DNA of 64,000 bases from Otatea glauca (GCA_036346275.1 JAYEVK010000219.1:1-64000); one strand, 5' to 3'; shown: positions 12,801-24,256, numbered from the stretch's first letter. Numbers and translations are program-made. Notes: generated from the sequence alone by a model not told the origin.

Positions 12801-15800
12801 TTGATGCAGTAATTTCAAATCAAAATTTGCACGTTGCACAGTTAGACAATAATATCACACAAAATCAAAGAGTATACTGTTTTGTTAAAGAAAGGTTTCT
12901 TTTCCCTAAAAGTGCTATGATTTATTTATTTTTGCATGATAAAAATAATATCAATTACTCCTAGAATTTTCTAACCCACCTGATTTAATTCCTCCGACTT
13001 GTAATTAGGATGTCTTCTTGCTCTACCATATGAGCAATATATACTATTTCTATATAATTTTCATTGCAGTATTCTGTTTCCTATGCAGCTTTCAGAGTGA
13101 GCAGATTCATGTGTCTTTATATCTTAGTGCCATATCTTCCCTCTCAGGCCTTATTGGAAAACCAACCTTCAAGGTAAGGAAAGACTTAGCACTATAAAAC
13201 AAAACTTTCATGTGCTCATAATTTTCGTTATTGCACTTCAATTCTTGCTGTTGTGATGTTGTTAGATGTTTAGTTTTGAGCATCTAGTTTGTAGCACCCT
13301 GGTTCAAAATCTGCTCAAAACCTAGCCCACTGTGGGGCTGATCCATGCATACATAGCACCCCACTTACACCTCCGTCATCACTTCGTGTAAAATGGTTAA
13401 TCCAGAGGTGCTATGTTTGGACCTAGCATTATATACTATTAGAACTCACTTTAGACAAGTAATGTAGGATTAATCCCACCACCTCCCTACATGTGCCACA
13501 TGGGTCTTCACATTAACGAGCTAAGGTATTACATTCACTCCCCCTTAAGGGTTGACGCCCTCGGCAACACACCATATACACGGAAAATGCCCAGAATCAC
13601 TCCTCGGTACACATCCATGTGTCCAGTGCCGACGCATATGTCATACCATATGTCCCCTTCGGGCCCTCACACACCATGCGCCATATACCCGCGCCCCTGT
13701 CCCATACGCGCCTGTGCAGCTAAGGTTGATGCTTTGACCATCTATAACAACCTGGCCCAAAATCTGCTTAAAGCCTCAAAGCCCAGTTCATAATAGCACC
13801 ACACTTTCACTTTCGTCTTCGCTTCGTGTAAAAGGGTTAACTCGGATGTACTATGTTTGGACCCAATAGGCACTATATACTGCTACAATTCACTTTAGAC
13901 AAGCAATGTGGGATTAATTCCACCATCGCTCCACATGGGCCTTTAAATTAACGGGTCGGGGTATTACATAATTTCTATTCTTTCTGAAAGATGTAAAAAA
14001 AGTAGGTTGAGTTCCTTTCTTGTCTGTGACCAAAGGTTTATTCACATGTATCCATGTAATTCATCATTAATGCATGGTTTTGACAAATGATTGCATGGTT
14101 GTTGAAACCAGCAGCTAAGAATACCAGATAAGACTAACAGACTGCTTTTATCATTAGTGCTACCAAAAGACCCATTGCATGCTGTACGTGTTGAACTCTG
14201 CGAATAATTTTATTTTGCCATTTCGGCTACACAGGTTAATCCAGTGAAAGGGCTTGTTGTTACGCTTACAGGATCAGGTGCCAATGGTGCCATGCCTACT
14301 ACCCTGTCTCCTGCAGTTCTGAATGTGAATTGGAGATGTTAGTTCCTTCCACATCTCTCCATAGTCCATACTGATGCCTTTTCTGTAACAATCAACAAAT
14401 GAGTTCTGTCTTCTACATTTTGTAGGTGAAATCGTTCGAAGCAATCCTTATGAGGTCAATATCTCAATCCCAGTGGAGGGCTATGATCCAATTGAATTCA
14501 TACTTACCAAAGAATGTGGTTGGTTCTAGCCACACAATCATCAGCTGTGCATATAGATTTTTATTCATTGGAGCTGTTTCTACAGGAGCTCCACTACATT
14601 TTGACTTAGATTCTAGAAATATTGCAGAAGATGGATTTTATGCATGTCTCAGTTGAGATGATTTCACACTTAAAGAGATGCTATAGGTTTGATTTTGGGT
14701 ACTATGTGGAAAGAAATTCAAAAGATGTATGTCTATTTGAAGTGTCATTTCCAATTCAATCATTAGTATTATCTGAAGATTTAAATTGTTGAATGGATAA
14801 ATATGCTGTAATCTCGACTCAGTTTGAGAAATGTTGCACAGCAAATGTTAAAACTATTTGTCACAAAAGGTTGCAGTGTTTTCATTAATTTACATGCAGG
14901 TTAGGAACAGTGTAGATCAGGATTGATGTATGACAGTATGATAGGTTCATCCACATGGTAATTATATCAATCATCATATAACGATAACATGAATAACTAC
15001 TGCAAATACTGTGATATAAGGAAAGTGAGCCATATTTGAGAATAGTCTTACAGTATTCCCATTCTCATTCTTTAATACACGAGTATGCATATTTAATTGT
15101 ACAATCTTTTCATCAGTTTTGATCAACATGTGAGTTGTGGCCTAGTTATATGCATTTCTTTTATATATGTTGTTTGTGTAGGTTACACACAAGAAAGGGA
15201 GAGTGATCCTATGAGAGGCTGGGCAACATTTGGAATTGTTTCTTGCATGTATGTGTGTCTTGAACTTTACAAGTTAGTTCATGGCAACTGCCAATTCTAT
15301 CATGAATTGTACTCCTCCGTTCATGAATGTAGGTTGTTTTTGACTTTTTATGGTCTCCAATGCAAGACTTTGACTATAAATTATTATCACAATATACTAG
15401 CAAAAATAATAAATATATATCATGGAAGTATTTTGCAAGACAATTCCAATATCATTATTTTCATATAGTCAACCTATATACTTTAACATATATTAGTGGT
15501 CAAAGTTTCAAAAGCTTGACCACACAAAACCCACCGCGACCTACATTTGGGGATAGAGGGAGTAACATCTGTTTTCTGAAGTTAGCTTTCCCCTGATTTT
15601 CGAATCATTTATTTCATTTAAATGCTTCTTGAACTATATAAATTTGCTTCATTGTAAGTTTGTAACTGCAGATTCTATCATGATTGGTAACGTCTTACTA
15701 AGTTAGCTTTTCTTGATATTGCTACTATCATTGCTTTGTTGTTGCTGCGTGCCTGTGCCTTTGTTGTCATTTTTGTGTTTACTATTCTGACTGTTGTGCG

Positions 15801-16279
15801 GTTTGTGTGTAGATTCATTGTCTTGTCAAGTCTACTTTGTTGTGGGGGGTTCATCTACAAAACCCGTGTGGAGCATCAGGTTTTCTTCTCTCTTTTTTTC
15901 TTTTTGTATAGCCATTGAGCAATGCTATTCAAAGTTCTCTTGAAAGCATGACACTTACACACCAATTTCAGTATGGTTTACATGCACTGCCCGGGATGAC
16001 CATCGTGTCTGCCTTTCTGGATGCTGTGAGTGCTCAGTTGCTCACTTTGTCTGAACTCTGAACTACCTTGTTGTTGTGGATCAAATCATTGATGATCACG
16101 CCAGTAGATACTACCTACTTCTTTCTAACCTAATCATTCATCAGGTTGGAAGACCAAGAGGCTATGTGCGAGCAGATGATCCTAGCGGAAATCATGCAAG
16201 CCAAGCTTCGTGGGAAAGCACGTCTGGTTCCAGACAAGCAGCACAGAGGACAAACGATAGGAGATATGGGACAATGTGA
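6834..16279 (+). CDS. type I membrane protein, ATG27/MRH-like, 16 exons
   Basis: Exons: 6834-6966 (or 6834-6891), 8184-8287, 8533-8595, 9078-9152, 10061-10126, 10244-10286, 10439-10487, 11410-11503, 11583-11635, 13089-13173, 14235-14337, 14426-14518, 15182-15248, 15813-15879, 15972-16025, 16145-16279. All phases join to one frame of 427 codons (402 with the short exon 1), and all junctions are GT-AG. A hydrophobic run (VLLAVAYMHVPATAIIVV) opens exon 2 as a signal-anchor or signal peptide. A cysteine-rich lumenal part follows (SDCYTFDDDGH, NIVCGRCSNRVC, GCICSVSYDEMMC, NVNWRC, TKECG). One membrane span lies at about residues 337-358, then a cytosolic tail ending in YGTM. The layout and C-terminal YxxPhi motif recall ATG27 and mannose-6-phosphate-receptor-homology proteins of Golgi/endosome traffic. 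Structure is firm from exon 2 on; exon 1 and the family name are inference. Confidence 0.75.
6850..6973 (+). repeat. in-frame tandem duplication containing two splice donors
   Basis: A block beginning cgtttccaccgtt and ending ttctccggcggccggcgcgg then tgagctc occurs at 6850-6899 and again at 6914-6973. Each copy ends at an identical donor (GT at 6892 and at 6967). The donors are 75 bp apart, so using one or the other keeps the same phase into exon 2 and changes the N-terminus by 25 residues. Confidence 0.7.
11991..12110 (+). repeat. perfect two-copy tandem duplication, 60-bp unit
   Basis: Positions 11991-12050 and 12051-12110 are identical over all 60 bases (starting atattaattactgactt, ending catattattgca). 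It lies in intron 9 of the ATG27-like gene. No difference between copies means a very recent duplication or an assembly artefact. Confidence 0.95.
12566..12738 (-). mobile_element. tRNA-derived SINE on the minus strand
   Basis: Read on the minus strand from 12738, it has a polymerase III A-box-like TGGCCTGGTGGT near 12733-12722 and a B-box-like GGTTCGAGTTC near 12681-12671, then a body and an A-rich tail (plus-strand run of T at 12564-12571). It is flanked by a 13-bp target duplication, acaataatagatt at 12553-12565 and acaacaatagatt at 12739-12751, 12 of 13 bases equal. Its body holds a 36-bp tandem duplication at 12595-12630 and 12631-12666. It sits in intron 9 of the ATG27-like gene. The box layout resembles the Au SINE family of grasses. 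Confidence 0.8.
13290..13968. mobile_element. TRIM-like miniature LTR retrotransposon
   Basis: Two diverged direct repeats, 13290-13533 (244 bp) and 13743-13968 (226 bp), flank about 209 bp of internal sequence without coding capacity. Repeats begin TGTAGCACCCTGG and TATAACAACCTGG and both end GGTATTACA. Flanks are tagtt (13285-13289) and taatt (13969-13973), a 4-of-5 target duplication. Small size, no ORF and LTR-like ends fit a terminal-repeat retrotransposon in miniature. The left end of the second repeat has mutated away from TG. It lies in intron 10 of the ATG27-like gene. Confidence 0.7.
15312..15562. mobile_element. Stowaway-like MITE
   Basis: 251 bp flanked by TA dinucleotides (15310-15311 and 15563-15564). 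The left end CTCCTCCGTTCATGAATGTA pairs with the inverted right end CTCCCTCTATCCCCAAATGT. These are the terminal repeats of grass Stowaway (Tc1/mariner-type) elements. It is non-coding and lies in intron 13 of the ATG27-like gene. Confidence 0.85.
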
Positions 16280-16838
16280 GCTAAAGGATGCTTAGTTTTG
16301 GGGACTATTTCTTTTAGGTTTGCATTCTGTACTCAGTTAACTTAGGTTTTGTTTAATGTCATTTCTCATATATGTAATTGTGTCCGACATGCTGTTGATT
16401 TGTTCAACAATTGTTTGGAAATAGCTTGTACTACTCTATCCTGTTGGCTGTTGATACTATAGCAAATCTTGTTAGAAAATCATCCAATTCAGTAGAGATA
16501 TTTGGTACAAAGAGCCATGCTCTTTTAAAAGTATACAACCATAATAGTTTAGGTTGAACGCATTGTAGAAATAGTAAGTTAAGGCATGATTGCACTGTTA
16601 CACAATTACTCATACGCTGTGCATCTTCCATTGAATGAAATGAACTGTTTTGGAGCAAAAGAGTGATATCTTTCATTGAAAGAAATGGAATTACACTGGT
16701 TGATGAAAAGCAAATTGAGGTTGCAGTTACGACTTATGTCACCAAACATTAGCATGATGACATTTACAATGACGAATCCTGTAAATCAAATGGTTGATCA
16801 CAAGCAAAGGAATGCTGATTTAAATCGAGGTTTGTTGA

Positions 16839-18636
16839 CTAGATGTCCTGATTAACCCTGCGACAGTTCTTGCGGATTTCTCCATTGTAACCCAAGAGGG
16901 GATTTATGTTCCCCATTTTGATTATTGAGTTCACGTAGTGTTCAAAGAACAGTGACTCGTTTTCTGCATAACTTCTAACCAGATCTTCTATCTCTGGGTC
17001 TTTTCCGGTCCACAAAACCTCATCTGAATTAAGAAGTCCTCTTCCCTCCAGTATCAACTTATAATAGCTGTTGTCAAATTTTGAAGGGCTGACAAAATCT
17101 AGTGACCATATGTTGTTATCACCTCCAGTCCGTGGGCAGATTGATGCCAATGTGTAATAAAACCTCTGCTCTAGTGTCTTGTCTGGTCTGTTGTCTCTGT
17201 GCTGATTGTAGAGCCGTTGTTTGAAACTCACACATCTGGCCATTCCAATGGTGTGGCTACCTGTTGAAATGCAAAATAAAACTATCCTTGAGAAGGAGAA
17301 TATGCGGATCCAGTAGTAACAACTATATTCATGGAATTGCATTTGAAATTGCACTGTTAGTTTCATGTTCTACAATGACGATCTAATTGGAACATCTAAT
17401 ATGATTATAATCTAAAGATTTTGTTATTTTTTATGCTCTTCCAATCATCCTTTTCTAGCAGATATTATTACTGACAACATTTATGCCTTTTCTTTATTTA
17501 CTTTTATGGTTTTTCTTACTGTATTTTCAAGCTTATGCTTATGACAAGAAACTGTTGTAGAGAATATAAGTAACCGAGCCACTTCTGCATAGTAAATTCT
17601 CATCAACCCTTTGTGTTTTACTACTTTATCACAAATGTTTAATTTGAACATTAAAGAGGTGTCATACCTGATAGTGCTACAAGGTCCACCTTATCAAGTC
17701 CTTGCCTTTCAAAAAACTTTATAAGACGATGCAGTGTTGCGTTTGGTGGAGGAAGGTTCTTATTTGCTAGCTTCATATTTGCTGTCTTTGAATCCCTCCT
17801 TCCTAGCGGAAGTTCCCAATATGGGCCACCACTCTGTCATGAGATGACATTATCAGGCATGTGTTAAAACTATTCAAAATATATGTAAATTAATCTTAAA
17901 TAATGGAATAGAGCTAAATTAAGTTTTACTTCAGAATACCGGTTTTTAGTACTCTAAATAAGGTAAGAAATAGTTGCTTTGAGAAATTCTCTCTATTTTT
18001 TTTTCTTACAACTAGCAGAGGTTTTTGTAGGAGAGAACATTTACCAGTACTGTTGAACCTCTAGCAGCTAGGGCTACAGTGTCAGCACAAGAGACTGTTT
18101 CTGGACATGCTTCTTCAAGTGCAGCTTTGATCTCATCTATCACTTCAAATCCTCTGATAGAATTCTTGTTGGGAATAGCATTTTTCTCGTTTATGACTGC
18201 CTCGCTGTCATCCAGCAGAACTGATGCATCACACCCCTGAAATTTGACCCTGTGAGCAAAATCATTTTGATCTATAGCACTGAATACACCACTAGCTGAT
18301 CTAGATTATGAATGGTTGAAGCTGAAAGCATGGTTCCAGTTCTCAAGAAAATGCAATATTCAGAACTGTGCTGACCTGAACAAAGCAGTCATGAAAAAGG
18401 AGCCTGAGAAGGGAAGCGGCTATCCGCTGTTCCTTTGCAATAGCCTTCTTTAAGACAGACACCACAATCTCATCAGCTTGTGGGCATGTGGATTTATAGA
18501 AATCTGGAGAAAGACCCGAGTCTGGACTGTTTCCAATTGGATAAGCACCCTCGTGGTGACCAGGGAAAGCAAGAGAGGCAGAGTAGTAGAATGAAGCAAT
18601 GAAGATTGCACCAAGGATTCTCTTGGATGAAGCCAT
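16839..18636 (-). CDS. class III secretory peroxidase (AtPRX9-like)
   Basis: Four exons on the minus strand: 18636-18376, 18236-18045, 17833-17668, 17260-16839; all GT-AG, 1041 bp, 346 residues. It would oxidise phenolics or cell-wall proteins with H2O2 in the apoplast. The signal peptide is MASSKRILGAIFIASF onward. The distal site is RLLFHDCFVQG (Arg78, His82), the proximal haem ligand is His209 in SGSHTIG, and the eight disulfide cysteines of the family appear present. Residue 80 is Leu where most members have His (RLHFHDC); this is not the catalytic His. The ATG at 18672 was rejected because it lies about 10 bp from the TATA box; the start at 18636 gives a proper leader. Sequence features match Arabidopsis PRX9, known for tapetal extensin cross-linking with PRX40. 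Its 3' end faces that of the ATG27-like gene, about 560 bp away. Confidence 0.95.
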
Positions 18637-18680
18637 GAGCTTTGGAATGCTGTTGTGATTTGGTTCTTGCATTTTACTTC

Positions 18681-18690
18681 CTATTTATAG
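18681..18690 (-). promoter_or_regulatory. TATA box of peroxidase 1
   Basis: Minus-strand CTATAAATAG lies about 45 bp upstream of the chosen ATG at 18636, which places transcription start near 18655 and excludes the upstream in-frame ATG at 18672. Confidence 0.75.
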
Positions 18691-19025
18691 GACTCATGTG
18701 ATTCAAGTTCAACTGCATCATTACATCCAATCCACTTGTGGTAAGAACCATCTATATGCTTCAGGTACACCTGATTTAGAGGTGGCTTTTGTCTAATTCT
18801 TTTATCACTCATCTGTTATCACTATCTCATGTCCCATGTGTTGCCATGCTTGACCTGCCTGAACCCTTATGTTCTCCTATTATTGGTTCCACGTGAAGAG
18901 CAGTGAGAATTTTATAGTAGGGTTGTGTCTGTTCTTGTGTACGGCATTTAACATAATCGAACATAATTGAAGTTCCCCTGTTAGTACTATCTTTAAAGAT
19001 TCCGCTTCATTAGTGCTCTAAATTA

Positions 19026-19969
19026 CCCCCTCCACTCACAAATACTAATCGTTTTGGACATAGGCAGTGGCGGAACTAGAAATTTTCTAATGAGTGTGCC
19101 CGCGGCCCACCTGAGCCGCTTGCCACGCCGCTCGCATGGCCCGCGCGTTGCCTCCGTGTCGCAGACAGTCCGAGCCACACGTCACCTGAGCAGCTTGCCG
19201 CGTCGCTCGCCCCGCCCCCGCGTTGCTTGCTATTAGATCTATCTCAATGCTAGATGGATTCCAACAAGAAAATTAGGATTTGAGAGCATAAAACAAATTG
19301 AGAAAGTAAGTTTCTGTGTTAAGTACTTTACTTAGGCTAAAGCTTTGTGAATCAATCCTGATTCATTTTCTTCCGACCAAAATAAGCGTTAAAGCCTTCA
19401 GTCTTTTACAGCGATGAAAAAGAGCAGTAAAATGAATATGAAAATTAACTCTGCTGATTACATGACTCTGAACAGTAGGATCGACATTACAGATAACAGT
19501 AATTATTACTCTCGTTCTGAGACATCGGATCTCACTTAAGTCATATTTGTGTTTTGATTTCAACCCTTGATTTACTTTAACTGAAATCGATCACCCGATA
19601 TGTTTATTTTCGACTTTCTTCTTTGTGCAAATTTCAAACTCTCCTCTATTTCTTTAGTCCGCATAGCTCGATCCCGACACTTGCGTTCTCAAAATTTTGG
19701 GGGTGCCGGAGCATACCCGGCACCCCTCTAGTTCCGCCTCTAGACATAGGTGCAGTTAAACTTTTGAAACTTTAGCTGTCAATATCTTTTTAAATATTTA
19801 AATTAGGTATATGAAACTCATATGTGTAGATTTGTCTTGAAAAATGCTTTCATAATATTATAATTTTATTGGGTTTTATAAATATATTATAATAGAAATT
19901 TTTTGTCAAAATTATGTTTTGGAGACCGTGTCACTATTCAAAACGACAACTATTTGCAACCGGAGGGAG
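19026..19969. mobile_element. Stowaway-like MITE split by a nested hAT MITE
   Basis: Left end CCCCCTCCACTCACAAATAC at 19026 and inverted right end CTCCCTCCGGTTGCAAATAG at 19969 pair well, and both continue into TCGTTTTG. A TA precedes the left end; the right flank is aa, so the TA duplication is imperfect. Removing the insert at 19065-19742 with one target copy leaves a MITE of about 258 bp. Confidence 0.8.
19065..19742. mobile_element. non-autonomous hAT element with 8-bp target duplication
   Basis: 678 bp with termini CAGTGGCGGAACTAGA (left) and, inverted, TAGAGGCGGAACTAGA (right), 14 of 16 bases equal. It is flanked by identical gacatagg at 19057-19064 and 19743-19750. An 8-bp duplication and CAGTGGCGGA-type ends are typical of hAT elements in grasses. 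It has no transposase; a GC-rich part lies near its left end. Confidence 0.95.
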
Positions 19970-20009
19970 AAATTCATGTTGGAAACTGAAAGTGTTAGCA
20001 TTTGTTTTT

Positions 20010-20167
20010 AGGAATAATTGATAAATACCCTCACTTACTTGTGCCATTGATCAAATACCCCGTGATGTCTCACTGACATGCGGGTCCTAAGGTCACATGC
20101 TAGTGAAATAAATAAGGCATTTGATCAATTGCACCAAGTAAAATGGGGCAAATGATCAATTACCCCT
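20010..20167. mobile_element. hairpin MITE with long inverted repeats
   Basis: About 48 bp at 20010-20058 (aggaataattgataaatacc onward) is the inverted counterpart of 20118-20167 (ending gatcaattacccctt), leaving a loop of about 60 bp around 20070-20110. The transcript would fold into a long imperfect hairpin. Target duplication is not clear. Confidence 0.65.
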
Positions 20168-21011
20168 TGTTTCGCCTCCATCTCTAAGTAAATCCCGGTA
20201 ACATGAATGGAAAATGTTGGTATCAGCTGCACCTAGTCCAAATACATATATCCTTGTAACACCACTGGGAGGACAAGTAGAAAGCACATGAACACATTTA
20301 GAATTAAATCTTACATTTAGGAGGCATTAGTAGCCTTACTAACGATATCTGGGGATTTCTAGTGGTATTTTGCGTATGTTTACGCATGCATGAAAGAGTG
20401 AACTATTTATAATCACTTGACGGTTCAGAACTTGGCTTTCGGCCAATGCAACTTGCTATGTTTCGTTTTCAGGATTCGGACCAAGCTTAGAATGCAATTT
20501 TAGTGTACCGATGAAACTTAGAATGCAACCATTTCGGAGCTCAGGTTTTCTGTGAGCTGCTAGGATGGGTTCCAACTTCCGGCTCGTGTACTCCTAAGGT
20601 ATGAGTAGGGTCGATGTACTTCAAGGTTTTATCGGATATTAACCGTCGATGTTCAAGACCTTGAGTCTTTTAATCGAATTTACGAAAATATAAATTGTGG
20701 ACCTCTGGATATCAAAATGGAGACAATGGAGAATACTTCTTTATTAGCCAAACAACTATGACAGAATACACGAATTACATGATGATTTGGATGATTGCAG
20801 AATGCTTAATAACATATTACAAGATTCTAATTGCGAGAGCAGATGTCCTTAACAGCGTAGATTGGCCCCCTATTTATCCTTGATGAAGTGGCGACAGTCG
20901 ACTTCCAGAAGGGGTGTCATGTAACCGAGAGACGCCTTTCCGTCAAACAGTGTCTTCTCGCCAAATGGTGCATTTTCTGGTGATAACTTCCGAGTGGTTA
21001 CGTGTACCTGT

Positions 21012-21115
21012 CAGATAACTATCCGTACGAAGACATGTGCAGGAAAAACCGTTTGTCCCTGACCAGATAACTGTCTGCACGAAGACATGTGTAGAAAAAA
21101 CTGTTTGTCCCCGAC
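21012..21115. repeat. two-copy tandem repeat, 52-bp unit, in LTR-like sequence
   Basis: cagataactatccgtacgaa at 21012 and cagataactgtctgcacgaa at 21064 begin two diverged 52-bp copies. The surrounding 20.7-21.2 kb stretch has an LTR-like look (minus-strand GGATAAATAGGGGG near 20870-20883) but no clear TG...CA ends with matching flanks, so I do not call an LTR. Confidence 0.65.
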
Positions 21116-21364
21116 CAGTGTGCTAGTCGAGGCGGCCATTTCACTGGTCAGAGAAGACCAATGTGAAGCTAGGTTTTGACTATCTTTGACTAAACTAGTT
21201 GGAGACTTAACCATTCGGACATGGATAGACTTTGTTTTAATGTATTTTGGGTCTTATAACTCATATGCTCATTACCAGCGCATAGCCATGAATTATTCTA
21301 GAGGGCCTAATTAAAAACAAGGTTTTAATCCTCGTCATTAGCTTCTACCAAGCAGTTATTTCCA

Positions 21365-21565
21365 AGAGCGGTACTAGGTGTGCCAGGTATGCCTTGACAC
21401 TTCCCAAAAATTGAAAAATACTACAAGATCACATCTTCAATGTACTAAATTTTGTCTATTTTAAAGACCTTAGAACTATTTATATCGTACTTTTAGTAAA
21501 TTTTAAATATATGTGTTAAATTTATAATTTTATGAAATCATTATATAAAACTACAGAGTTATACA
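21365..21565 (-). mobile_element. hAT-like MITE fragment, copy A
   Basis: Begins gagcggtactaggtgtgcc, similar to the right terminus of the hAT MITE at 19742 (gccgg and ctagttccgcctct). The inner AT-rich part is the inverted, diverged counterpart of 22915-23085, for instance both contain ttatataatgattt(c)(g/a)taaaat when set in the same direction. No intact second end is visible. Confidence 0.5.
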
Positions 21566-21718
21566 TGTTCTTGATTCTTTAACCACAGTGCTATCCTACA
21601 TAGCAGCCTAGTAGCGACAGTAGTACTCCACACCAAAAAAAAAAAGTTTCTTTTTTCATTAGAATAAAAGTCTCACCGGATTCCACCCGAAAAACGAATG
21701 GTGACATGATTATTTGTT

Positions 21719-22034
21719 TCATCTGAACTGACAACTTATATGCCTGCTCCTGGCCCATTCGTACAAGGACGTGATGATTCTGGTTGCACGGCCTAACTGG
21801 CCAGCCTCGGGAAACAAATTAATAGCTGCATCCTGAACAGTGATATCATGTGCGTGCCATGCATTGTTGCCAATGATGTTGCAATTTAATTTCTGAGATG
21901 TCATGCTCTGTGACACGACCGGTTCCCTTCTCCGGTGGAATGCTCATGTTGCTTACAGTCAGAAATCCACAGTGGCTCATGCACCATTCCCGAGAGCTTT
22001 TTCTTCTTCTTTTGCTGGTAAGTACTTCTTCCAC
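21719..22034 (-). pseudogene. possible coding fragment, family unknown
   Basis: Two overlapping minus-strand frames of 65 and 62 codons (ending at 21719 and 21846) look more coding-like than their AT-rich surroundings, with stretches such as DAAINLFPEAGQLGRATRII and MSIPPEKGTGRVTEHDISE. I recognise no family. It may be a gene fragment; a chance ORF is equally possible. Confidence 0.2.
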
Positions 22035-22907
22035 CTCAAAATGGCGGCTTGGTGTATTAGCGACCGTGAAAAGTCAAAAACAATGATCGCATGAAAATAA
22101 TACCATTAAAATTATCTTAAAGAATCTCTCGAGAAAATTGTCTTAAGAATATTATTAGACTTTAATGTGATGGGAGCAGTAGATTTTTACTTAGAAGGAA
22201 AGTAAAATGATAAAGAGCCTGCGATCTACAGATGGATGGGTGCGTATCCTGTACTGCAAATACACTAAATGTTACAGATGCCATGAAAATCAGTCTTAAT
22301 TATCAAAACATTTACCAGAGTTGGGGTATAATATGCCATACATCTCTACAAAGTGTCAATAGCAAACTCAATCTCATTTGAGAGATATGAAAAAGAAAAA
22401 TACTTCAGTAGGTATATTAATTTCCTTTTCGTATCTTGCACATGCAATTGAATTTGATCTTAGAAATTGTATATGGCTGTACAAAAAGTTGACACAAAAT
22501 TTCCACGTTGATAAGAACTAAAAGCCTTCATGTTGTTGCTTAGTTTAATACAGTTTAACTTCGTTACCTTATCTCTAACATTTTTATTAGCTTGCAAACA
22601 AGCACAGTAATATTTTTGCTAGTATTTAAAATTTATTAGACCGATATTTGTTTATCAGTTTGGAGCGTTAGGGCCGGTAACCGGCGCCTGGTTAATTACT
22701 ACTGTTTTTTATCCTCGACCGTGGCACAGTGACACGTACAGAGTAGAAACAGTGGCGTCCGGCATAAAGGCCGCGCCGAAAAATTTAGCTGGCCGGTCTC
22801 GTCCGGTAGTCCCTTCTTTGCTTCCGTCGGCACGGCTCTTTTGGCGGCGTCCCCTTGGCTCATGCATGCGAAGAAACGCGAACAGAATCCAACATACACC
22901 TGTATTA

Positions 22908-23085
22908 ATCACCGGCGGAACTAGAAATTTTTTTAGGTATACGCTTTATATGTATAACTCTATATATAGTCTTATATAATGATTTCGTAAAATCATAAAT
23001 CGAATACATATATTTAAATTTTACTAAAAATGCAATACAAATAGTTCTAATATCTTAAAAATCTCAAACCACTAAAATTAGAACC
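22908..23085 (+). mobile_element. hAT-like MITE fragment, copy B
   Basis: Starts caccggcggaactagaaatt, close to the left terminus of the hAT MITE at 19065 (cagtggcggaactagaaatt), then continues into an AT-rich segment that is the inverted counterpart of 21400-21565. The far end is not recognisable. Confidence 0.55.
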
Positions 23086-23957
23086 AATTCAATCAATAAA
23101 TTTGATCCCCGATATTAATTGACTTGGTGACGTATTTTTGGATAGACACACGTACGTACTATATGCATGCATGAGAGGAGTTGCTACCCAGTCCCAATAG
23201 CGTGCATGCATGCATCGGCGGTTTCATTTCATTGCATTGTCCGTGGAATGGAAAAGGTCAATCGTCCTAATTGGGTAGTTTGGTTAGCTAGTTAGTTACT
23301 CTCCTCCTACTGCTAATTCTATATATTGTCGTCGTTCTATATTATTGGATATTAAATGTATAGTTCTCGTAATATTTCTATTCTATACCCCTACTTTAAT
23401 TTTTAAAAATTGATTATTAATTGCAGTATGTCATTTAATAGATGTGTGCATGTTCTAATGATTCGAAATTTTCTTATACTTAGCGTCTAATTGATCTGTA
23501 AGTACAGTGAGGTTAGGCTTTGCATCTTGCTTAGGAAGCCAGTTATACTAGTTCAAGGAAGCACTCAAATATATGTGTGTGATTGAACGTGCGAATCATG
23601 ACGTACGGCCAATTGACCCTGCATGCGTATCGATCGGTCGCTGTCAAAGAAAGGCTAGCTAGTATATGCATGCATGAGCGAAGCTTTGGTAGCTAGCTAA
23701 TTAACGCTGCGGTTATGCACATCATCATCAAAAAGTGGGATAGCCCTCTCTACAGCGAAAACAGAAAAAGGATATGCTAAGATATAGATATATATATGTG
23801 CATGATCTTATGTTTATGTGGGTCTCACTCTCACATCTTTTGTTCCATAAATAACAAGGGAAAATGGCTTGTGGCTAACTAATTAAGGCATCACTTACGC
23901 AAGCATGCACCACTAAGTACAGTGGTGTGGTGGCTGGAAAAGGTTCCCGTAGCCTAA

Positions 23958-24149
23958 TTGGTAACTGCAACTTAAGAGATCTCTAGTTCTTCGCCGTCCG
24001 ATCAAACTAACGAACCGTCCGAGTCATCCAATAGTGTGTTGCTACAGTAGAAAACCGGTACATTGTTTTACTATAGTATTAAAGGAGATCTAGGTCACCA
24101 CTTTTTTTATCTAACAGTCTATGTATAACTGCTTAAGTTGTAGTTCCAA
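23958..24149. mobile_element. candidate MITE with about 18-bp inverted ends
   Basis: TTGGTAACTGCAACTTAAG at 23958 and inverted TTGGAACTACAACTTAAG from 24149 form the terminal repeats of a 192-bp non-coding element. No clear target duplication. Confidence 0.5.
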
Positions 24150-24256
24150 CTGAGATTATACTGTATCTCTTTTTAGGATTACATTAGATCTCTTTCTCAA
24201 CAGCTCTTGCCATGAGCTATGGATTAATAGATTTTTTTTAAAACTATGGATTAATG

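Noticed and set aside
16839..18636. Loss of function of peroxidase 1 through Leu80
   Set aside because: The catalytic Arg78, His82 and His209 are present; the changed His is not the catalytic one.
18637..18672. Start of peroxidase 1 at the upstream ATG (18672)
   Set aside because: It lies about 10 bp from the TATA box, upstream of any likely transcription start, and would bury the signal peptide.
20690..21230. A solo LTR
   Set aside because: LTR-like TATA and composition, but the candidate ends (20696 and 21221) have flanks taaat and tggat, which do not match.
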